64,000 bases of DNA from Wolbachia endosymbiont (group A) of Anomoia purmunda (GTDB taxonomy: Bacteria; Pseudomonadota; Alphaproteobacteria; Rickettsiales; Anaplasmataceae): assembly GCF_947251545.1 (NCBI RefSeq), contig NZ_OX366362.1, positions 992,001 to 1,056,000 on the forward strand, read 5' to 3'. Under the pieces are notes generated by a model. That model was not told where the DNA came from, made no database searches, and was given only the letters and a program-made list of their open reading frames with translations. Both the position numbers and the translations under genes were made by a program. The stretch's first letter is position 1. Each line of letters begins with the position of its first letter. Below are positions 27,861 through 39,161 of this stretch, one piece after another.

Positions 27861-28220
27861 TTAGTTCTTTTTTGTAATATCCCCTATTCCACATCGTTCC
27901 ATAAAAGAAGCATCTGTAGTATTTATACTAGCCATTACTTTCGTGACAATAGCTTTAGCACCGAAAAATACAGCACAAAATACACCTAGCGCAAAAAGAG
28001 CTGGCCATGGCATTCTACCAAATATCGCAAGCAAAGCTGCACCTATTATCACTACGGTCATAAGCGGTCCACCTATTCCCCAAACGTAGCCAATAATATT
28101 ACATATTACTTGAGCAGTTGTATCAGCATTAGTGTCAGCGGCAGCACTTCCAACATGAGAAAAAGAAATAAATAATACTATAAGAAAAATATTGAAAATT
28201 CTCTTGATTGTAGGGTTCAT
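27861..28220 (-). CDS. virB2: VirB2/TrbC-like type IV secretion pilin
   Basis: This small pilin-like protein of 119 residues has an N-terminal signal (about 1-27, cleavage near SAAA) and two hydrophobic helices (GGPLMTVVIIGAALLAIFG and WPALFALGVFCAVFFGAKAI) separated by a short polar turn. This is the VirB2/TrbC architecture of the P-type type IV secretion system, which Rickettsiales use to deliver effectors. The two main vir operons are not nearby; Wolbachia keeps solitary virB2 copies. The IS66 end adjoins the stop, so the last residues may not be native. Confidence 0.82.
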   Translation of the reverse strand: MNPTIKRIFNIFLIVLFISFSHVGSAAADTNADTTAQVICNIIGYVWGIGGPLMTVVIIGAALLAIFGRMPWPALFALGVFCAVFFGAKAIVTKVMASINTTDASFMERCGIGDITKKN

Positions 28221-28389
28221 CCCTATACCTTAAACTTAGATATTGTAATTATATCTAAAATAGTATAATTTTTGGTAAAGTTAACAAAAAGATTACTGTA
28301 TATCAAATCTTACTATTACCTACAAATATAAATGTACTTATAAATAAAGTATTACAATATTAGAGTTTGCAAATATTGAGGGTATAAAA

Positions 28390-28770
28390 ATGGCAAACGA
28401 GAGTAATGAATGGGCTAAAAATGAATTTGGAGATGCTGTACTTGGAGATAAAAGATTAACTGACCGATTAGTAAATATTGCTGACAGTTTGATAAGTTTA
28501 CCTGAAAGCTCAATTAATGAGGCATGCGGAAGTTGGTCAGAAGCAAAAGCAGCATATCGTTTTTTTCAAAATGAGAACGTAAAAGAAGTCGATATTCTAG
28601 CTTCACACATTGATAAAACAGTTGAAAGAACAAAAGCTCATAAAAGAATTCTTGTGATTCAAGATACAACTTATATTTCATACTCAAGCCATAAGCGGAT
28701 TGGAACTATTGCTGAAAAAGGAGCAGTAATGCATACAGCCCTTGCTGTTAGTACGGAAAGTTGGTACTGG
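28390..28770 (+). pseudogene. N-terminal fragment of a Tn5/IS50-like IS4-family transposase
   Basis: The frame begins MANESNEWAKNEFGDAVLGD and continues with RLVNIADSL, GSWSEAKAAYRFFQNENV and VIQDTTYISY, the DNA-binding N-terminus and first catalytic Asp (QDTT) of Tn5-type transposases. Similarity stops near ALAVSTES; the next residues come from the opposite strand of the adjoining ankyrin gene. About two thirds of the protein is missing. This lineage differs from the other IS4 copies in the window. Confidence 0.8.
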
Positions 28771-29572
28771 GAAGTGACCCATTTCCAGCAGTTTTTTCTT
28801 CTTCTGCTTCTTCCACTTTAGTACTAGGCTTTGACATCATATACGTAATACCACCAACCGCTAGTGCTGCTGTTGCAACTGCAACCACTGCTATTACTAT
28901 AGGTATTAACTCAACTGCAATCGTTTCGGTTGCAAACAGTGCTACTGCTATAGCAGCGCCTAATACTGCCGTTGAACCACCATAAATAAATGCTCGTTTT
29001 CTCAGTTGTGTTTCTTCTGCTTCCTCTAGAAGTTTCTTTATAACATCATCTTGAGCTAAGTCTCTTGGAGTTTTACCATCGTTATCTTGTAATAGATAAT
29101 CTGCTCCATTTTCTATTAGAATTTTTACTGTCTCTGTACGACCAAACGTAGCAGCCAGGTGTAAAGGAGTATGCCCATCTTTCTCTACTGCATCAACTTT
29201 TGCACCTTTTGCTATCAGAATTTTTACTATCTCTGTACAGTTTTGTATAGCAGCTAAATGTAAAGAAGTCATCCCATTTTCAATTGCCGCATTAACATCA
29301 ATCCCTTTTGCTTGTAATAGAACCTTTACTATCTCTGTACGAACTTGTAAAGCAGCTAGATATAACAATGTACATTTTATAGCTTTTCCGTAAAAAGTAA
29401 ACTGAAACAGGTAATTTACACTAAAACCAGCTTTTCCCCGTTTTTCATACTCATTTTTATCTTTTACTTCTAATTTCTTTTTTATTCTTTTAATTACGTT
29501 GTCCTTACTTAAATCTTCCTCCTTATCAATTACACTTAATATTTCTTTCCACTGCTTACCTTCCATTACCAT
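28748..29572 (-). CDS. ankyrin-repeat protein with two C-terminal TM helices
   Basis: This protein has 274 residues. After a Lys-rich N-terminus come about three to four ankyrin repeats (residues about 65-170; clear units GMTSLHLAAIQNCTEIVKIL and GHTPLHLAATFGRTETVKIL). Two hydrophobic helices follow (about 193-245, TAVLGAAIAVALFA and IPIVIAVVAVATAALAVG) and a short acidic tail. Wolbachia ankyrin proteins are candidate type IV effectors or surface proteins. The C-terminus runs into the transposase fragment, so its last ~10 residues may be foreign. No RBS stands out at the given ATG; a second ATG lies two codons later. Confidence 0.82.
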   Translation of the reverse strand: MVMEGKQWKEILSVIDKEEDLSKDNVIKRIKKKLEVKDKNEYEKRGKAGFSVNYLFQFTFYGKAIKCTLLYLAALQVRTEIVKVLLQAKGIDVNAAIENGMTSLHLAAIQNCTEIVKILIAKGAKVDAVEKDGHTPLHLAATFGRTETVKILIENGADYLLQDNDGKTPRDLAQDDVIKKLLEEAEETQLRKRAFIYGGSTAVLGAAIAVALFATETIAVELIPIVIAVVAVATAALAVGGITYMMSKPSTKVEEAEEEKTAGNGSLPSTNFPY

Positions 29573-29693
29573 AACTTTACCCTAAATTTTAACAATCTCA
29601 ATTATCACATACCATAATAAAAAAGTCAACTTCACACCTTAGGTTGCAAAATTCTAAAAAGCAGCCAGAATAGAATAAGCAAACATTTACGAA

Positions 29694-30968
29694 TTGAATT
29701 TAGTGCAAACAAGGGTGTTGATATCAACCATACTCTGCAGAATCGCAATATGGTATGACTACATGCTCTTTATTGATTTGATTAACATAATCAGCAGAGA
29801 GTTTTGTTTTGCAAAAGATGTCTACAGTAACATACTGCAATTATTTGGAATTGTAGGGCTAGGCGCAATTGTAAGGCCACTTGGTGCATTCATATTTGGT
29901 CACGTTGGTGACAGGTATGGAAGGAGGATAGCATTAATAATTACTATCTTGCTAATATCGATACCATCGAGTCTCATTGCATTTATTCCAAGTCACAATC
30001 AAGTAGGTATAATTTCTACTATATTGCTTCTTGCAATCCATATAACACAAGGAATTGCACTTGGTGGTGAACAAGGAAGTTCTGTTTATCTTATAGAGCA
30101 TTTATCCAGTAGGAAAGAGAACTTAGGGATGTATTTTGGAATAATGAGTTTTGGCCGCTCCATTGGCGTCTTGCTTTCTGCGGTGATAGTAATTATCTGC
30201 AAAAAAACTACTGATTTTTGTACCTGGGGTTGGAGATTGCCATTTATTTTCTCAGCTATTTTAGGATTAATTAGCGCGTATAGCATATACAAATTGGGAG
30301 AAACTCCAACATATGAAAAAAATCGAAAACAAAGAAATTTACCTGATTTGCCAATAATAGAGCTTATAAAGCGCCACAAGAGAGCTCTTATACTTGCTAT
30401 TTTAATATCTGTACCTGTTAATGTTGCTGTTGGATTTACCATATTTCTTCGAACTCTCGCAAAGGAAATAGCATCAGTGGATGTTTATGTAACAACATAT
30501 ATCAACGAAATTGTATTGATTATAACCAGTATATTAATGCCGATATCTTCAATAGCGTTTGGAATGTTGGCTGATAAAGTTGGAAAAGAGCGCACTGCAA
30601 TCTTATTTATAGCAATTACAATGGCACTGTGTTGTCCTGCGTTATCTATTGCATATTACTACAAAAATTATCTTGTGATTGCGTTGAGCGTAATGGTTCT
30701 CTCTATAATAGAAAGGGGTATAGTTCCCATAGGAATAGTTGCATCTGAACTCTTTCCTACCAATGTTAGATTTAGTGGTGTGAGCTTATCACGCAATATC
30801 TCTTATGCGTTACATGGAGGATTTACTCCTATGGTTTGTATTTGGTTGACTGTAACATTTCCTCAAACAAACCTTGCTGCTGGGCTTTATATAGTCTTCT
30901 GCTTATTGATCAGTGTGGTAGCAATATTGCAAATAAAACCGCAAGATAAGAAATTTGATTGGTCTTAG
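29694..30968 (+). CDS. major facilitator superfamily transporter (metabolite:H+ symporter type)
   Basis: This inner-membrane carrier of 424 residues has about 12 helices. The MFS loop signature GHVGDRYGRRIAL lies near residues 69-81 and a second (GMLADKVGKERT) in the other half. QGIALGGEQGSSVYLIEH and WRLPFIFSAILGL place it with the ProP/metabolite:H+ symporters that carry betaine, proline or dicarboxylates. No ATG fits; TTG 29694 or GTG 29703 are the possible starts. The gene ends beside palindromic repeats and IS4 copy C. The substrate is unknown. Confidence 0.88.
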   Translation: MNLVQTRVLISTILCRIAIWYDYMLFIDLINIISREFCFAKDVYSNILQLFGIVGLGAIVRPLGAFIFGHVGDRYGRRIALIITILLISIPSSLIAFIPSHNQVGIISTILLLAIHITQGIALGGEQGSSVYLIEHLSSRKENLGMYFGIMSFGRSIGVLLSAVIVIICKKTTDFCTWGWRLPFIFSAILGLISAYSIYKLGETPTYEKNRKQRNLPDLPIIELIKRHKRALILAILISVPVNVAVGFTIFLRTLAKEIASVDVYVTTYINEIVLIITSILMPISSIAFGMLADKVGKERTAILFIAITMALCCPALSIAYYYKNYLVIALSVMVLSIIERGIVPIGIVASELFPTNVRFSGVSLSRNISYALHGGFTPMVCIWLTVTFPQTNLAAGLYIVFCLLISVVAILQIKPQDKKFDWS

Positions 30969-32470
30969 TTTTCTCCTATGTGATTTGATAGTGATCTCCA
31001 CCGGGAAAGGGTTTCATCTAAGTAGCTGACACCCTGACAACCGTCATCCCGCTGCTTGTTAGCGGGATCTAGAGATACTGTGACGGTATGACGTAGGACT
31101 GCTGTCATTCCCATACGCGTCAAGTTAAGGAAAAGGGTAAGAAAATTCAATGAACTTAAGGTGGATACTCTAGTTTTTCTATATCTGTCTTTCACAGAAA
31201 ATTGTGACCAGTCTGTGGTAAGTTTTTTCAGGAAAATTCTCAAATTATTAATTTTACTGCTTAACGCTAAAAACAACTCCCTAATCCTTCTTTTTAATTC
31301 AATGAATGCCTTTGTTAAACTCAGCTCTGTATTCTCTTTCAGTTTTATACAACCAACTATTCCATGAAATATAAGAATTGCGCACAATTTAGCGTATAGT
31401 TCACATAATACTCTGTATGGTTTTCCTTTAAGTTCGTCAAGCCTGATGTGACTCTTATACAATTTAAATAATAATTCAATCTGCCATCTTACCCTGTAAA
31501 CTGTTAATACTTGTTCAGCGCTGATTTTACTCTCTGGAACGTTAGTTATGAATATCGACCAATCCAGCAATTTTTGATTCTTTTGAGAAGATGTATATCC
31601 ATGTGATTTTGCTAACTTATTAGCCCTTCTTCTTCTAATTATAGACTGTTCTTCAGTTAATTTTTGACATATAATTCTCACTTTAATTTTTACTTCTTTT
31701 CCTAATAGCACTTCCATCTCTAGAAGGGATTGACCTTCTAAACATTCCAACAACTCTATTTTTTGATTTGTTTCTATATCATATATATTGGTATCAGACT
31801 TATAACGACTAACAAAATATGCACCTGCTTCATCAATCTGTTTAAAAGAACTAGGCACAAAGTAGCCCAAATCAAATATTAGCAAATCATTGGCTGATAA
31901 ACCGTTCAGATAATCCCTATAACCTTGATCCGACCTTATTCCTTCTATTAAATTTAACTTATCTAGCGCTTGGTTCAGGTAATCAAAGACTAACTGCAGC
32001 TTTATTCCTGATTTGGTATTACTCTCACAATCTCTATAGCTACTCCCATATCCTTTGTACATATCTTCCATGCTACTGGGCAGGCTAATATAGCTACTAT
32101 CCAATAGCTTAATGCTTCTAAATTGCTTCAAAATTCTGCAATCAACCTGTAAGCTGTTTTTAAATAAAACTAAAGATTCATTATACATTCTTTTCATAAA
32201 TTCCACTGCTTCTTCAGTAAATCTAAAATCCAAACCCTGTTTTGTAATTTCTATCGAGTCTTCATTTAGCAATTGGCACATTGTTTCTATGCTGCAATCA
32301 CCAACTCCTATGTTACCAAAAACCATAGCTTTTATGAATGATGAGCCATTAAGTTTTCTCTTTCTTTTTATAAAACCTACTGCAATTGATATTTCGTCTG
32401 CTTTTTCATTAAAGAATTCATTGAGGTCTTTTGATAAGCAAGCTATTCTGTCCATTGTAAGTTCTCTCAT
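30965..32470 (-). CDS. IS4-family transposase, full-length copy reading out of the element
   Basis: The frame has 501 codons, of which about 448 are native. The segment FRFTEEAVEFMKRMY to LLDSS, absent in copies A and B, is present and supplies a candidate first DDE Asp. The Glu region RWQIELLFKLYKSH follows. The native stop is lost because the left end reads AAGGAAAAGGG instead of AAGAAGCAAGGG, so translation continues ~53 codons past the terminal repeat into flanking DNA. It is the best candidate for an active transposase among complete copies here, if the added tail is tolerated. Confidence 0.85.
   Translation of the reverse strand: MRELTMDRIACLSKDLNEFFNEKADEISIAVGFIKRKRKLNGSSFIKAMVFGNIGVGDCSIETMCQLLNEDSIEITKQGLDFRFTEEAVEFMKRMYNESLVLFKNSLQVDCRILKQFRSIKLLDSSYISLPSSMEDMYKGYGSSYRDCESNTKSGIKLQLVFDYLNQALDKLNLIEGIRSDQGYRDYLNGLSANDLLIFDLGYFVPSSFKQIDEAGAYFVSRYKSDTNIYDIETNQKIELLECLEGQSLLEMEVLLGKEVKIKVRIICQKLTEEQSIIRRRRANKLAKSHGYTSSQKNQKLLDWSIFITNVPESKISAEQVLTVYRVRWQIELLFKLYKSHIRLDELKGKPYRVLCELYAKLCAILIFHGIVGCIKLKENTELSLTKAFIELKRRIRELFLALSSKINNLRIFLKKLTTDWSQFSVKDRYRKTRVSTLSSLNFLTLFLNLTRMGMTAVLRHTVTVSLDPANKQRDDGCQGVSYLDETLSRWRSLSNHIGEN
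31010..31100. repeat. type-2 palindromic repeat
   Basis: The sequence ccgtcatcccgctgcttgtt, then agcgggatctagagatactg with tgacggtatgacg, is the ATCCCGC/GCGGGAT palindrome with a second GTGACGGTATGACG arm. It is the same family as at 9.1, 11.0 and 32.8 kb. Confidence 0.7.
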
Positions 32471-32555
32471 TCACATATCCAAGAGAACTTATACCTTATT
32501 CTTTTCCTTCACTCTATCAATTTTACTTACACTTTTCCTTAACTTGACGCGTATG
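31112..32555. mobile_element. full-length IS4-family insertion sequence (copy C) with 11-bp target duplication
   Basis: This 1444-bp element has nearly perfect ~31-bp terminal repeats (CATACGCGTCAAGTTAAGGA and onward). Identical GCTGTCATTCC at 31101-31111 and 32556-32566 gives an 11-bp direct target duplication, within the range known for IS4-family elements. It retains the 135 bp missing from copies A and B. The insertion site lies in palindromic-repeat DNA. Confidence 0.95.
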
Positions 32556-32566
32556 GCTGTCATTCC

Positions 32567-32985
32567 AGTCTGGAATCCAGAGAAAAGGATGATGTCATCC
32601 CAGTGTCCCTGTAATGTCATTCCAGTCCTTGACACTGGAATCCAGCCTTTATTATGCAGCCACTTGGTTAAAATTAAGTTTTCTGGATCCCAGTGTCTGG
32701 GCACTGGGATGACAAAGGAGGGCAGTGTCAGCTACTCGGATGACACCCTGCTGGTGGACAATGTTTGTATAGTTGTGCGTCACGCGCTGGAATGACGAAT
32801 TACTTAACCTTCATACCGTCACGGTATCTCCTAGCATAGATCCCGCTAACACGTAGCGGGATGACGATTTTGTATCGGAAAATAAGTAGCGGAATAATGA
32901 CAACCACGTCATACCGCCGCGGTATCTAGCCACTAACACGTAGCGGAATGACGAATTTGTATCGGAAAACAAGTAGCATGACGAT
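32567..32985. repeat. mixed palindromic-repeat block between IS4 copy C and tadA
   Basis: The first part (to about 32780) holds WPE units with cattccagtc and tggaatccag arms. The second part holds two or three type-2 palindromes (catagatcccgctaacacgt with agcgggatgacg near 32835, and cgtcataccgccgcggtatc near 32909). No gene is supported; peptide-like open frames here are translations of the repeats. Confidence 0.8.
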
Positions 32986-32988
32986 TTA

Positions 32989-33408
32989 TCAAATGTTCCT
33001 TAGTTTCTCAAAAAAATCCTTTAACAAAAAAGAGCATTCTATTTCTAATATCCCACCATAAACTTCGGGCATATGGCTGCAAAATTGAAATATCTTAGCA
33101 CCATTTTCAATACCTCCACCTTTGGGATTGTAAGCTCCAAAGTACAATCGTTTAATTCTGGCAAAGGAAATAGCTTGAGCGCACATCGGACATGGTTCTA
33201 ATGTTACGTATATGTCAGAATCATAAAGCGTTGAAGTTGAGAGCAACTTACATGCCTGCTTGATCGCTAACATCTCTGCATGTGCAGTTGGATCGCTGGA
33301 TATATTGTGTGCAGAAGAAACAACATTGCTTCCACTAACTATTACGGCACCTATGGGAACCTCACCATTTTTCTGAGCAAGTTTGGCTTGCTCTATGGCA
33401 AGCTCCAT
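32989..33408 (-). CDS. tadA: tRNA-specific adenosine deaminase
   Basis: TadA edits A34 to inosine in tRNA-Arg(ACG), whose gene is at 7.9 kb. The zinc-binding motifs HAEMLAI (His/Glu) and PCPMCAQAI are intact. ATG 33408 (MELAIEQAKLAQKNGEVP) matches family N-termini and gives 139 residues; the frame is open upstream into pyrG but lacks homology there. It lies 25 bp after the pyrG stop in the same direction, so it probably ends a secG-pyrG-tadA transcript. Confidence 0.92.
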   Translation of the reverse strand: MELAIEQAKLAQKNGEVPIGAVIVSGSNVVSSAHNISSDPTAHAEMLAIKQACKLLSTSTLYDSDIYVTLEPCPMCAQAISFARIKRLYFGAYNPKGGGIENGAKIFQFCSHMPEVYGGILEIECSFLLKDFFEKLRNI

Positions 33409-33433
33409 ATATTGATACTTAAACACTAGGCAC

Positions 33434-35358
<1,925 letters not shown>

Positions 35359-35502
35359 TATAGATAGGGCTGAAAATAAAAATCTTAGCAGTACAAAGCA
35401 CGTAAGTCAAGAACATCTGTCACCCAAGTAGTTTGAAATCTAAGTATGTATTTACTGCTTACCTTATTTTGATTAACATATGCATAAGACTTTGGGCTTA
35501 AT

Positions 35503-36018
35503 ATGTATCACATTTTAAAATACAAAAATTATGAACCAAAAATAGACGAAAGTGCTTTCATCGCAGGTGGCTCGCATATCATAGGCAAGGTTGAAATAGG
35601 AAGAAATGCGAGCATCTGGTTTAATTGTGTGGTCAGAGGGGACGTTGGATCAATAAAAATAGGTGATGGAACAAATATTCAAGATGGAACGGTAATTCAT
35701 GTGGATAGAAACCCAGGTGGTGACACAATTATTGGCAGTATGGTAACAGTGGGACATTTTTGTATGTTGCACGCATGCACGGTGCATGATAAAGCGTTTA
35801 TTGGTATGGGCTCTACCGTGATGGACCATGCAGTTGTGGAGCCTGAAGCTATGGTAGCTGCTGGCTCACTGGTAACACACGGAAAAGTGATAAAAAGTGG
35901 GGAAATATGGGCTGGTAGGCCAGCAAAATTCTTCAAAAAAATGTCGAATGAAGAAATTAAACATATTACACAATCAGCACAAAACTATATTATGCTAATG
36001 AAGGAATATAAGAATTGA
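35503..36018 (+). CDS. gamma-carbonic-anhydrase-like hexapeptide-repeat protein
   Basis: This is a left-handed beta-helix protein of 171 residues of the YrdA/PaaY group. Hexapeptide repeats run from about residue 20 to 140. Three histidines at 66 (TVIHVD), 85 (VGHFCMLH) and 90 form the zinc/iron site expected for gamma-carbonic anhydrases. True activity is not guaranteed in this subgroup. It converges with the split gene at 36021, leaving 2 bp between the stops. Confidence 0.88.
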   Translation: MYHILKYKNYEPKIDESAFIAGGSHIIGKVEIGRNASIWFNCVVRGDVGSIKIGDGTNIQDGTVIHVDRNPGGDTIIGSMVTVGHFCMLHACTVHDKAFIGMGSTVMDHAVVEPEAMVAAGSLVTHGKVIKSGEIWAGRPAKFFKKMSNEEIKHITQSAQNYIMLMKEYKN

Positions 36019-36020
36019 AG

Positions 36021-37205
36021 CTATATGTTAGGCTGAGAAGCCTTTGACTTCAAGAAGTTCTTCAAGCCAACCACTTCAAAATGTTCAGGATTATGATCCA
36101 CTTTTTCTTCAACTTTTACTTTACTGTTTTGTAATTTATTCATTATTTTACCATCTATTAAAATATCTCTAATACGAAAACTTGCCTTCTCCTTCTTACC
36201 TATTACTTTATCTAGTATATCATTAACTATATTACCAATAATTGATGATACGCCAGGAATTGCTAGTATTGCTTTAATAGTGGGTTTTTCATCTTTTAAA
36301 TTCTCCATACTTTCTGGAATAGCATCATTATTGATTGAGAAATTTAAATTTTGCCCTTCTGATAACTCTACTGTAAAAGTGGAAAATAAAGTTTTAGGTA
36401 TTCTGCTTGATTTTTTTGTTTCACTTTCTTTTATTTTATCCCAGACAAAATGATAAATACATTCAGTCCACTTAAAATTAGGACTAAGATTGATACTATC
36501 TGGCTTGTCTAGAAGCATTACTATACTAGGCGTGCTTGCATTACCGTTTTTATTTATATACTGAAAAAGGCATTCAATTGACTCTTGCTTTTTGCTTTCA
36601 AAATAAAATGGCATATATAACCGCATGTGATCAGAACTAATTTTAATATTAGATTGCCTACTCTCAAAACTTAGTGTACAAGCTCTGCTTTTTCTATCAT
36701 CACTTAGCTGAAGACTTGCAAGTTGACAATTACTATCGTTAAAATGTCCAGACGCTTTGTCTACTGAATTTTCAAATATTGCAACTGCAAAAGTCTTTGA
36801 ATGGTCAATAAATTTTTCTACTTTTCGGAAATCTTTAGTACTATAAAACTTATTGCTTTCATATCTTTATCTGTTAACACTAACTTCCTGTTCACCAAAA
36901 TCTTCAGTGACATCAAAAAATTCTTCTTCATCCAAATTTCTTTCCTTTTCACCTGACTCTTGTTCTTCTAGAGCATCATACCATACATCCTGCTCATCTT
37001 CTGCATCAATCTCATTGTCTTGTGTTTTTATTTTGTTTTCTACATTTGTTTTTCTTGTATTGCCGTCACGGTCATTTCCATTACTAGCATTTTGCACGTT
37101 GTTTGATGATGTGTGCTTGTTACTTTGAAATAAGCTCTTTATTTTTGATATTAAGCTAATCCATGCAAGCCTGCCCTGATTAAGTAGATCTCCAAAGCTT
37201 TTCAT
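36021..37205 (-). pseudogene. hypothetical gene interrupted by an in-frame TAA
   Basis: The first 112 codons (36867-37205; KSFGDLLNQGRLAWISL, then a very acidic stretch with DAEDEQDVWYDALEEQ) end in TAA at 36867-36869. The same frame continues without a break for 281 codons to 36021 (RYESNKFYSTKDFRKVEKF and onward). No ATG occurs in the first 80 of those, although the composition stays coding-like. I read it as one ~394-residue gene with a nonsense mutation; an ATG at 36626 could still yield a 201-residue fragment. The family is unknown. Confidence 0.65.
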
Positions 37206-37512
37206 TGTTTTTTACCTCTAAACCTATTACTGAAAATTATAACAGAATAAGTTAAATATGTCAATAAGATACACAAAGTTGCTACACTTGCTTGATTGTG
37301 CCAGCTTAAAGCCTTAGGATTAAGGATAACACTTTTGCTATAGTATATTGATTTTTTATAAATCTACTAAATTGAAAATTTTTCGATATTTTTCATTTTT
37401 TTTATTGACTTTTAACACAACTGCTGGTGGATACTGCCCTCATCACAACATTAGTACAATTGTACTATCTGTAAACATACATTGCTTTAGCTATATGTCT
37501 AATTTCAGAGAT
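37206..37512. other. spacer between split gene and pleD
   Basis: This ~300-bp AT-rich region contains no supported gene or element. A 70-codon open frame on the plus strand (37348-37560) lacks an RBS and overlaps pleD, so it is not called. Confidence 0.5.
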
Positions 37513-38889
37513 CTAGCTAGTAACCACTCTATTTCTACCACTGTTTTTTGCTTTATATAAATATCTGTCAGCACGTACTATAAATTTTTTAATATCATCA
37601 AAGTCAGATCCTTGCATTTCTGCAATTCCAATGCTCACAGTTATGTTATGGGTTGTATTTTTGTCCGCAAGTATGAAAGGTTCTTTAGCAATAATTTTTC
37701 GTATTCTCTCCGCAATAGTATACGCATCTGATACATTGGTATCTGGCATTACAACAACAAACTCCTCACCACCAAACCTAGCTAGTAAATCTGTCACTCT
37801 GATATTTTCAGAAATTCTTTTCTGTATTTGCTTTAAAAGTTCATCTCCAGCACTATGCCCAAAACTGTCATTCACTATCTTAAAATAGTCTATATCAAGT
37901 ATCATAAGAGACAACCTTCTATCCTTTTCCACAGAGTCCTTAACAATGTTTCTTAAGTGTGCATCAAAATATCTTCTATTATAACAGTTAGTTAATGGGT
38001 CCTTTATAGACATTTCCGCATTATTAAATAAATTCATTCTCAAGGCATCTTGATATCTTTTGCGTTTTACTTGCGAATTAACCCTTGCTATTAACTCACC
38101 CTCATCCAAAGGTACTGTTAAATAATCATTAGCACCTACATCAAGTGCTTTTACTAAATTGTTTTTATCATAATCCTCAGAAAGAATTAGAATTGGTGTA
38201 TAACGTGTTTCCACCTTACTACGAAACTCAGAACACAAACGCAAGCCGTCAGTTTTTGAAAATTGCATATCAGAAATGATCAGGTCGTAACCATTCTCAA
38301 TACCAACCTTCAATGCTTCCATTGGATCACTCAGTATTTTAATTGACCTAAAGCGTTGCTTTAATATATTATATATCTGCTCTGCTTGATGAACATCCTC
38401 ATCTATAACAAGTATGTTAGCATCAAAAATCTGATTGGAATAATCCATAATACTGTTTCCTGCGACTCCACCAATCTCAGCGTTAGTTTCTCCTCTCAAA
38501 CGCAATTCATCGATAATCATCTTTAAGCGCGTGAGGGACTTGATCCTTGCAGATAAAGCAGTTTCGTTTATTGGTTTAGTCAGAAAATCATCTGCACCAG
38601 CATTAATGCCCTGTACTCTATCATGAGTGTCATGCAGCGCAGTTACCATAATTATTGGAATATGGGTTGTCAAGGGATCACTCTTTAGCTCCTTACAAAC
38701 TTCAAAGCCATTCATCTTTGGCATCATGATATCAAGTAATATAATATCAGGCTGCTGCTTTGCTACTAAATCTATAGCTTCTTCACCATCATGAGCTACG
38801 ATAACCGTATAGTACTCTGCTTTTAGTCGAGCTTCTAAAAGCTTGACATTAGATAGTACATCATCTACTAACAGAATCTTCGCTGTCAT
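37513..38889 (-). CDS. pleD: PleD-type response regulator with diguanylate cyclase domain
   Basis: This is a REC-REC-GGDEF protein of 458 residues that makes c-di-GMP. The first receiver keeps the phospho-acceptor Asp53 (LLDIMMPKMNGF) and the second has SDMQFSKTDG near 206. The cyclase has GGEEF at 373-377 and an intact inhibitory site RVTD at 364-367, so feedback control is expected. PleD is the output partner of PleC-like kinases in Anaplasmataceae. The start overlaps the 3' end of the tatB-like gene by 29 bp, implying coupled expression. Confidence 0.95.
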   Translation of the reverse strand: MTAKILLVDDVLSNVKLLEARLKAEYYTVIVAHDGEEAIDLVAKQQPDIILLDIMMPKMNGFEVCKELKSDPLTTHIPIIMVTALHDTHDRVQGINAGADDFLTKPINETALSARIKSLTRLKMIIDELRLRGETNAEIGGVAGNSIMDYSNQIFDANILVIDEDVHQAEQIYNILKQRFRSIKILSDPMEALKVGIENGYDLIISDMQFSKTDGLRLCSEFRSKVETRYTPILILSEDYDKNNLVKALDVGANDYLTVPLDEGELIARVNSQVKRKRYQDALRMNLFNNAEMSIKDPLTNCYNRRYFDAHLRNIVKDSVEKDRRLSLMILDIDYFKIVNDSFGHSAGDELLKQIQKRISENIRVTDLLARFGGEEFVVVMPDTNVSDAYTIAERIRKIIAKEPFILADKNTTHNITVSIGIAEMQGSDFDDIKKFIVRADRYLYKAKNSGRNRVVTS

Positions 38890-39157
38890 TATCTTTAGAT
38901 GTATTATCTATATCGTAAGTAGGATAAAGCTTACCATTTTTACCAACTATGTAATTTACTTTCTCAGTATTACACTCTTTATATAAGTCTTCAATTCCGG
39001 CATCCTTCAATAACCTTTTGGCTTTTGACTTTGCAATTATAAAATACCTATATATAGTCTTAATAAAATCAATAAATACAGGTACCTTATTTTTATCAAG
39101 AACAATTATGCTCACTAAAGCTACAACTAAAATTTCTGAAAGACCTATATTGAACAT
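38861..39157 (-). CDS. tatB: TatB-like twin-arginine translocase protein
   Basis: This protein has 98 residues from ATG 39157 (MFNIGLSEILVVALVSIIVLD). The N-terminal TM helix followed by an amphipathic basic segment (FIDFIKTIYRYFIIAKSKAKRLLKDAG) is the TatA/TatB plan, and GLSEILVV is the TatB-type hinge region. The hydrophilic tail is short for TatB. It lies between gdh and pleD; tatC is not in the window. Confidence 0.75.
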   Translation of the reverse strand: MFNIGLSEILVVALVSIIVLDKNKVPVFIDFIKTIYRYFIIAKSKAKRLLKDAGIEDLYKECNTEKVNYIVGKNGKLYPTYDIDNTSKDNDSEDSVSR

Positions 39158-39161
39158 TTTC

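Noticed and set aside
28390-28821. Whole 143-codon frame as an intact small gene
   Set aside because: The last ~20 codons are antisense to the end of the ankyrin gene; the first ~125 are clearly a truncated Tn5-like transposase.
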